A stretch of 64,000 nucleotides of DNA from assembly GCA_963971405.1 (NCBI GenBank), contig OZ020484.1, forward strand, positions 33,874,770-33,938,769. Reading direction: 5' to 3'. Made by a program: the position numbers and the translations under genes. The notes beneath the pieces are model-generated. The model did not search any database. It was not told where the DNA came from and saw nothing but the letters and a program-made list of their open reading frames with translations. Source of the stretch: Psococerastis gibbosa. Taxonomy: Eukaryota; Arthropoda; Insecta; Psocodea; Psocidae. Positions 57,170 through 64,000 of the stretch are shown here, in pieces. How positions within the stretch are numbered: position 1 is the stretch's first letter; each line of letters opens with the position of its first letter.

Positions 57170-60100
57170 TCATGCAAGCTCAGTAACAGGTCCACGCGGC
57201 CTCCGCCAGATAGCGCTGTTGGGCAGTCTGACAGTGAGGGGGCGTGGAGACCCATGGGGAGGCCCTGGAGCGCCCTGCAGGGGCGGTATCTCTCGGGGAG
57301 GCGGCCGCGCGATATATTGCACTTGTTCCTGCCCCGGGCTGTAATGCATCCCGCTCTCCGCTATGTACGCTCCATAAGGGTTGTAGTGGTGCTGCTCTCT
57401 GCCCCCCCGTTGAAGATAGTCGGGTGAACCGGAAGAGTCGTATTGTTCCTGCATTTCTATCGCTCTTGAATAAGAAGTCGTGTCGAAACTCATCGCTCGG
57501 GGAGCACTCGCCAGCATGGCTCGGCGGTTATAAAAGTCCTGAGTTTCGGTGGGTGATGCGTAGGATATGGGCACTGCTACCATCCGCGAATACTGTGACG
57601 GCTCCACACTGCCGTAGGGGTCCGGCGGTGGGGGATAGGACGGTTCACCGCGCAGGCGCGGGTCCATGCCGTAAATGGGGTTGTAAGTCTCATAGTAGTG
57701 CGGGTCGGTAGCTTCGACGCTGACCGTGCGGTTGAACACGTAGGCACGCGCCTGGGGGTACAGCGGGGGCCGTGGGCATATGCGCGGCGGAGGCCTCGCC
57801 GGCGGGCAGGGCTGGTACGCGGTCGGGAAGCGCTGCGTGTCCGTTGGCCTTCGCATCGGCATCCATTCCTGCATGAGACGTTGAAGTCGCTGTCTCTCGG
57901 CCTCGCGCTCGGCAGCGTCTTCTTCGTAGTCTGGTCCCTGGAAGTGAAACAAATTATACATTTTGTCTGGCTTGCTCAAAACAGGCTGAGTTAGATTTGA
58001 CAGTACTGCAGTCTTTTAGGCTTACTCGATTCCTACTGCAATCAGAGTTACATTGCGTTCAGCGTTGCTGTGGTTACACCATTCTATAACTCAGGTAACT
58101 TAACTTTTCTTTGTACTTCGCTATGGGTCTGGTATCATCGGCCCATCAACAACAGTTCCACTCAATTTTCATACAATTTTACCAGCTCAAAATATACCAG
58201 TTAGTGATGGCGCATCTGGTGGGGTTTAAAAATCTCCATCGGGATGTTGAGACCATCGTCGTCCAACGATCATGCGTCTTACATCAGAGACCAGAAAGAG
58301 AGATCATAAAATTCTCCTTCCGGATGTGCGCGGTGGCTGAGACCAACGACCTTTCGTCTTACATCAAACAGATCAGAAAGACACAGTATAAAAAACCGCC
58401 ATCTGGTTAATTGTGTTGATTGTAAGAGTGGGCCGAAAGGTTCAAAATTCACGTATATTGAAAATTAAGACAATTATCATACTGTTCGTATTGCATCTAA
58501 ACATGTTAGTTTCTATTGGGAGTCTGTTTTCACAACAATCAAAAAATAATGGGCTCTGGCCGATCTGATCCGATCTGAAAGTAAATTTCCATATGTTTCG
58601 TCAACAGCTTCAGCTTTATTTAAAAGATTTCGGAGGCTCATCAGTTGCAAACTAGCACCTTTACTCGGATAAAACGAAACGATCGATGAAAACAAGACCA
58701 GGGTTATCCTGTTCCATCAAATTTCATTTACTAAGTACCTATTTACTTGATATGAATATGAATGAATGAAAATGAAAAGAAACTATAAGTTAGTTAGTTG
58801 AAGTTTCTTATTAAGTCCGCGATACTTACACTTTCAATCTTCTCATCCAGCATTTTGAAGAAGTCGATTTGACTTGTAGATATGTCACTGAAAAAAAAAA
58901 TAGCCTAGTAGTTATCAAACTAAACCAAAATTTTTACATTTTGTATTGATTACCCATGGCAGGCTCTATTTTATTATAAAATCTCATCAATAATAACGTA
59001 CGATGGCATATATTAGCCCAAGGGGTACATACCTGTCGTGAAGTAAAAAACAGCCAGGGAAAATGTTAATAAATTAATAATTTAACTAAATATGCGTTTA
59101 TTCTATGTTTATCTATTTACTATAACGCATTTTTTAATATTGTTATACCACAAGGGAGCTATGAGCAGCACGGCCCCACTGTTGAGTGTCCCTATGATAC
59201 TAATTAGGTATTAGCAGCTTACTTGCATGTTGTGCTAATTGCAAGCTAATGCGCTTGCTCTGCTGATAGCAGCAATGAGTAGGCTGCATTTCAGCAGCTC
59301 GTATCTGAAATTTCGCTTGACAGAAGGCAGCTGCAGCCTCTTTACCACAGGTAATAGAGTGGCCATATTATACTGATCAATAACAGCTTACTTGCATGTT
59401 GCGCTAATTGCAAGCTAATGCGCTTCTCTGCTGATAGTAGCAACGAGCAGGTTGCATTTCAGCAGCTCGTAACTGAAATTTCGCTTGAAAGAAGGCAGCT
59501 GCAGCCTCTCTACCACAGGTAATTGAGTGGCCCTATTATACTGATCAATAACAGCTTACTTGCATGTTGTGCTAATTGCAAGCTAATGCGCTTCTCTGCT
59601 GATAGTAGCAACGAGCAGGTTGCATTTCAGCAGCTCGTAACTGAAATTTCGCTTGAAAGAAGGCAGCTGCAGCCTCTTTACCACAGGTAATAGAGTGGCC
59701 CTATTATACTGATCAATAACAGCTTACTTGCATGTTGCGCTAATTGCAGACTAATGCGATTCTCTGTTACAACAACAAAGAGTGGGCTGCATTTCAGCAG
59801 CTTGTAACTGAAATTTCGCTTGACAGAAGGCAGCTGCAGCCCCTTTACCACAGGTAATTGAGGGGCCCTATTATACTGATCAATAGCAGCTTAATTTCAA
59901 CTTGTTGGGCTTATTGCTAGCTAATGCAATTCTTTGTTACAACAGCAAAGAGTGGGCTGCATTTCAGCAGCTCGTAACAGAAATTTCGCTTGACACAAGG
60001 GAGCTGCAGCGCTCGGCTATAAATCCAATTGGCTGCTGATAATAATTCACTTTGATGCTTTTTACCTTCCCTCCTCACACAATTTTCCTCCATTTCCTTA

Positions 60101-60720
60101 CCATTTTATAAAATAAATGCTTTTGGCGGAACGTGTCTATACTGTGTACGGTATATGCTTTTTTGGCACCAGCTATGCTCGAAGGATTGTAGATTTTCTT
60201 CATTCCACTTCTTACGAAATTCTTCGTATTTTGAAGGAGTTTTTTTTCTATTTCTGTTTCTGTATTACACTTATGCCTTGTCGTAGCCATTGTGCCCCCT
60301 CTGATTACTTAAATTTACTGCTATTTTGTTCCGCAATATCTTCTCCTTAATATACTAAAGTATAAATTAGAAAGCAACAAGGAGTGCAGGGGTGGCCACA
60401 ACTCAGTTTTGAAAAAAAAAGTGGAGAGTGGCTACATTCTCCAATCTCGATACTTTGCGTGACCTGAACTCATTTCCGTAAATTTATGCCCCGCTTTAAG
60501 CACGCCTTAAATTACTACTTCACTGTATTTACGAACTCTTGTCGAAATTCGGATTTATGAAAAGGTCTCTACCTCTGTTGTAGCAGTGAGGGCAGGCTGT
60601 CTCCATCCCCTCCATCCGGTCTTTCTGGCTCGGGTTGTTCGGTGCCTCCCTGGCTGCCACCCGTACCCGCTGGACCAGTTTCGTCTGGATGTGAGTCGGA
60701 TGGCTCTGAATCATCTCCAA
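57170..60720 (-). CDS. Unidentified Pro/Tyr-rich protein, C-terminal three exons
   Basis: Minus-strand exons: 60573-60720, 58830-58887, 57170-57937 (stop). Phases join (2 then 0) only in the frame reading GDDSEPSDSHPDETG..., SLPSLLQQ | SDISTSQIDFFKMLDEKIES | GPDYEEDAAEREAERQRLQR. The N-terminal exons lie above 60720, probably beyond the window. The visible part is an acidic Gly/Glu/Pro segment, a short likely helix (IDFFKMLDEKIES, then EREAERQRLQRLMQEW) and about 230 residues rich in Pro, Tyr, Arg and Ser with no regular domain. It includes one PPxY-type motif (PPLY) and Tyr-rich YYETYNPIYG. I do not recognise the family. The long GC-rich last exon stands out from its AT-rich surroundings, which supports real coding. 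It could be the cytoplasmic tail of a membrane protein or a scaffold; this is open. Confidence 0.72.
59213..60015. repeat. ~168-bp tandem repeat, five units, in an intron
   Basis: The unit begins AGCTTACTTGCATGTTGTGC, TAATTGCAAGCTAATGCG and contains TGCATTTCAGCAGCTCGTAA, CTGAAATTTCGCTTGA and GGCAGCTGCAGCC. Unit anchors are 59216, 59385, 59553, 59721 and 59887, so spacings are 166-169 bp. The last two units are the most diverged. It lies between the first two visible exons of the minus-strand gene. Confidence 0.9.
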
Positions 60721-60959
60721 CTGGAAAACAAAATAAAAAACGTCAGGAGAAAGGTTTTTACACCAGCTGACTGATGATGCTTATGTTGGATGCAAGCGAT
60801 GGGGAACTGCTACTATACTTAAAAAAAAAAAACATTTATATTGTAATATTTTATAGTATTAATTTTTCCTCTAACTTTACCCCCCCCCCCCAATGTTATA
60901 TGGCAATTAATTAAATATTAAATTCCACCTGTTTCGACTATGTTTTATGATAAATACCT

Positions 60960-61260
60960 ATTGAGAGGGCGACCAATGTTCGACTTCCGGAAAATTTATT
61001 CACAACTTATCATTTCATGACCCCCTAAGCCTATAACCACCCCGTTCAAAATTTTACATATTTTTCTTCTTTTAATGCCTCTTATATCGAAGATTGGCGA
61101 CCACCATGACAATTTGGACCTTTCTTTTCCGAAAGGAGAACTTGTGCTCTTGCCAAACCACTGCCTCAGGTTTTTCAACAAGGATGTTTTTTTCTGTTCT
61201 CAGTCCTGTATCTTCCCTTGGATTGTTACATGCAGAAGGTTGTTATATACTATGTATACA
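60960..61260. repeat. Copy of the 43285-43460 repeat
   Basis: The block TATCGAAGATTGGCGACCAC and onward, then CTTGGATTGTTACATGCAGAAGG, matches 43312-43460 in diverged form. ORFs on either strand follow the repeat and are not taken as genes. Confidence 0.5.
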
Positions 61261-61299
61261 TGTAAATGTGTATGTATGTACGTATATACCGTATATTGA

Positions 61300-62689
61300 T
61301 TTTAGGAAACACTGTAACTTCCGTAGATCTTATTATCTGATTTCGATGAAAGTTGACACAAAAATTTATCATTGAACGTCTTGATCGAGTTTGTTAACCA
61401 GTTGGATCCGCCATTTTGTTTCAAGATGGCGGTCTCCCCCCCCCCCTCCCAAAACCTAGACACCCTCCGAGTTGAAGAGTCTAGCCTGCTGTGGACGGCA
61501 AAAATCGTATTCAGGTATAATATACACAGGCTAGGCAACGGTTTTTACAACTGATCAATTTGGCCTACGGTAATTTGTTGTAATATCATTATTATTGGGA
61601 GCATAATTAGATTTACTGATATTCCGTGTGTTAAATTCTAATCCCCAAAGCAAAACCCTGGTGAAATGATTTGATAAGGATTGCACTGTAGGTGTTTTTA
61701 GGGTATAGGGGTGGGTAATGTTCATATTCTATGGGGACCCTCGGGACCATGTTGAGGTTACATTAATGGCCTCCCCCTCAACCACGCTGCCACTCAGCTT
61801 TGTTTCGGAAAATTTGGGTCTCTAATAAATCTGTAACAACCCTAGCAATATTGCTCGTGGGGGGCGGGGGCATGGAGGCACAGACAAACTACTAGAAAAA
61901 TGTTAAAAGTACAGGTGTGAATTTGTAGGTTCTAAGGAGTTCTCATTAAATTTTTAACCTTGCTCTAGGGATCCAAGTACATTGGTCGCTTATGCCCCCA
62001 CAAGAGTGAGGCACCGGGCGATTGCCCTGTTCGCTACCCCCTAAGGCCGCCCCTGACCCGATCTATGGTAAATTCTATTTTAACAATATTTTTGTTTCAA
62101 AAATTGTAGCGGTAGAAAATCGCTGCGATTTACCCCTAGTCATTGATGACGCTTAAACTATATTATATCGGTCCCTCTTGAGTTTTATATAGGACTGATA
62201 GGACCTTCGAGCGCACCAAAAATATTTTTTGAATTCTGGGGGCATCTGCTGTACCGGTACGTCTTTTCAATGGCTGATCAGTGCTCACTGGAAACTTGGT
62301 ATCAGGTGGGCCCAGGATTAAAAAAATATATTTCCTATGTAGATACTCTAGGTCCCTCCATCACATGTACGTGTGGGAAAGTTGGCAGGCAATATGAAAT
62401 AATGGTTTAAAGTTGGCGGGCTTTGTTTGTTTTCGCCATCACTTAGTGAGTGAGTTTAAATGCGTATAATCATTACCGTGCCGTGTGACGCCTTAAAATT
62501 AGTTTATCACCTAAATATTTGGCTATTTTTGCTATTTCTTGTCCGGCTGTATCTAAAGCATTCACTCTGTTGATTAGGTGGGTTCGCATACTAGAAATCT
62601 CTGGCTAACTAAAAGTAGGAGTGAACCTGTTCATGATTTCCTATTTATCAATTAGTATAGGTACCGAGATGGATAGTATATCAGTAGTC
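61300..62689. other. Intergenic or intronic repeat DNA
   Basis: No exon is recognised. It includes a C run at 61437-61446, a GTGGGGGGCGGGGG tract near 61858, and CGCTACCCCCTAAGGCCGCCCCTGA at 62030-62055, which looks like the end of another repeat. If the unidentified minus-strand gene continues upstream, this is its intron. Confidence 0.4.
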
Positions 62690-63255
62690 AGGCCCGTACC
62701 TTGCCTTGCCCGTACCGGCCTTGGCCCCCCCAAATTTGATCTGCATTATCCATAATTTCTTCAAAAAAATAATACCGTATTTTTTACTCGAAACCAAAAA
62801 TTCTGTTCGTTTTCTTCACTCTGTTCAACACCTGAAACATACCAGAAGTTAGAAAAGTCGATATAAAGGGTCAAAAGAAAAATTATTTTTATTCATATTT
62901 CGTGAAAAAAAAATGTTTGCCCCCAGAACCAAATTATCAAGTGACAACCGACCAGTTGGGTTTACATTAATAACGACTACAATGTATACAGTACGTATGT
63001 GAATTTGAAAAAAATAGTTGGAGCCGTTTTTTTTAGACAAAAAGTGTTTAGCCGATTTATTATTTAATTTTTTGATGGCAAAAAAGTTGAGTTGAGATAG
63101 TCCAAAATAATAAAAAAAGGTTACGAGATTAATTTTTTGTGCACCTATACAGATCTGAAATTTCATAAAAATCCACCGAGCAGTTTGCCCTCAAATCGAT
63201 GAACAGATACACTTTCTTGGGTTCGAAAATTTTGACCATCAAAAAAAACTTTCCT
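62690..63255 (-). repeat. Reverse copy of the poly-G repeat family
   Basis: It shares, in reverse, CATAAAAATCCACCGAGCAG with the 12140-12190 region, plus AACCAAATTATCAAGTG and TTGGAGCCGTTTTTTT with 2855-3120. It begins GCCCGTACC with a C run, like 8295-8450. Confidence 0.55.
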
Positions 63256-63330
63256 AAACAGTGTCCATTACTGACCTTACATAATTACATGCTCCCCTGA
63301 AACTCATGAAGCGAACAGAACACGCCCTCC

Positions 63331-63516
63331 ACCAGCAGCCTGATCATGGCGATTATAATACGGGTGTTTATTTAATCCCCTGGTATTAAAACTGTAAACA
63401 AACACATTTTGAACAGCACTTTCCATTATAAAATTATCTTGTTTACATTTTTAATACCAGGGAATTAAATAAATACCGGTATTATAATCGCCCCGATCAG
63501 GCTGCAGGCTGCTGGT
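63331..63516. repeat. Hairpin element (CAGCCTGATCATGGC family)
   Basis: The left arm ACCAGCAGCCTGATCATGGC, then GATTATAATACGG, pairs with the right arm CCGGTATTATAATCGCC, then GATCAGGCTG and GCTGCTGGT. An inner pair is CCTGGTATTAAAA with TTTTAATACCAGG. Related to 35668-35836. Confidence 0.7.
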
Positions 63517-63686
63517 AAGTAGGTAATATCCGCCTGAACTCCCTAGCCTCCGAATGCTTTCTCTTTATATGACAACTGGTCAAGGAGTGGTCTTCCCCTC
63601 ACTACAATGCCGGTGAATGTGAATGTCAATATCGGCCCGCCCGATATTTCATTTCCACCACTCCTATAAAACCGGATTTGGCAAGG

Positions 63687-63878
63687 CCAAGGGCGGATTT
63701 TAGAGGGGTCAGACGGTCCGGACCCCCCCCCCAAAAAAAAAAAAATTAACTTACACTAGATAACAATGGGTTTACAGTGGGAACTAAAAATAATTATGTT
63801 TTTTAATGTTATAATCCACTTAACCTGACCGCTGACACCCCCCCCCCTAAATTGGAGGCAAAATCCGCCCTTGGGCGA
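63687..63878. repeat. MITE-like element with CAAGGGCGGATTTT ends
   Basis: The left end GCCAAGGGCGGATTTTAGAG and the right end GGCAAAATCCGCCCTTGGGC are complements over about 16 bp. C runs at 63722-63732 and 63838-63846 lie inside. It is about 190 bp and non-coding. Confidence 0.6.
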
Positions 63879-64000
63879 GGTTGTGTGGGCTCAGTAAGAA
63901 TTTTGAGGCCTGTGAAAGCTTGCCTGCCTACAAGACTAGCGTTCCATTACAGTCCACCGAAAATTTTCATGGTACGTTTCTGCATGACCATTATTTTATC

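Noticed and set aside
60529-60720. Minus ORF starting MEMIQSHPTH at the exon 60573-60720
   Set aside because: That frame leaves phase 1 at the donor and does not fit the next exon. The alternative frame (GDDSEPSDS...) joins in phase to SDISTSQIDFFKMLDEK.

Overview
The window is nuclear DNA from an animal, almost certainly an arthropod and most likely an insect. Spliced GT-AG genes sit in AT-rich DNA packed with LTR and non-LTR retrotransposon pieces, tRNA-derived SINEs, hAT-like elements and many foldback elements. The order within insects cannot be fixed from sequence alone; a hemipteran is only a guess. There are no bacterial operons, rRNA genes, CRISPR arrays or convincing true tRNAs. Gene models were built by reading exons, phases and splice sites by eye, and all exon phases close.

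Layout. 1-7740: last nine coding exons of FAM91A1 (+). 7906-8838: POLR2K, RNA polymerase subunit RPABC4/Rpb12 (-), tail-to-tail with FAM91A1. 9055-14461: PPP6C, protein phosphatase 6 catalytic subunit (+), head-to-head with POLR2K. 15122-22554: a young but internally deleted Ty3/gypsy LTR retrotransposon on the minus strand. 24399-28563: uridine-cytidine kinase (+). 28564-36300: gene-free repeat DNA with nested foldback elements and a 1.48-kb palindrome. 36308-37729: UBL5/Hub1 (-), split by a U12-type intron. 38563-52167: DENND6, a Rab exchange factor (+), with a decayed copy of exon 7 and a 102-bp tandem array in its introns. 52168-57169: repeat DNA with a LINE fragment. 57170-60720: last three exons of an unidentified Pro/Tyr-rich protein (-). 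60721-64000: repeats only.

The host genes do not form one pathway. They are ordinary housekeeping genes: trans-Golgi tethering (FAM91A1), endosomal Rab activation (DENND6), transcription (POLR2K), dephosphorylation (PPP6C), pyrimidine salvage (UCK) and splicing (UBL5). Two head-to-head pairs, POLR2K/PPP6C and UBL5/DENND6, probably share promoter regions.

The most unusual signal is a foldback element family with at least eight full copies, two of them nested. The copies share about 12 bp at each end, 3-bp target duplications (mostly TTA or TAA) and a core around the dyad centre (GTGGTAGCAGACATT and its complement). The arm between end and core differs from copy to copy, yet stays almost perfectly self-complementary within each copy. 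This suggests that the palindrome is repeatedly rebuilt.
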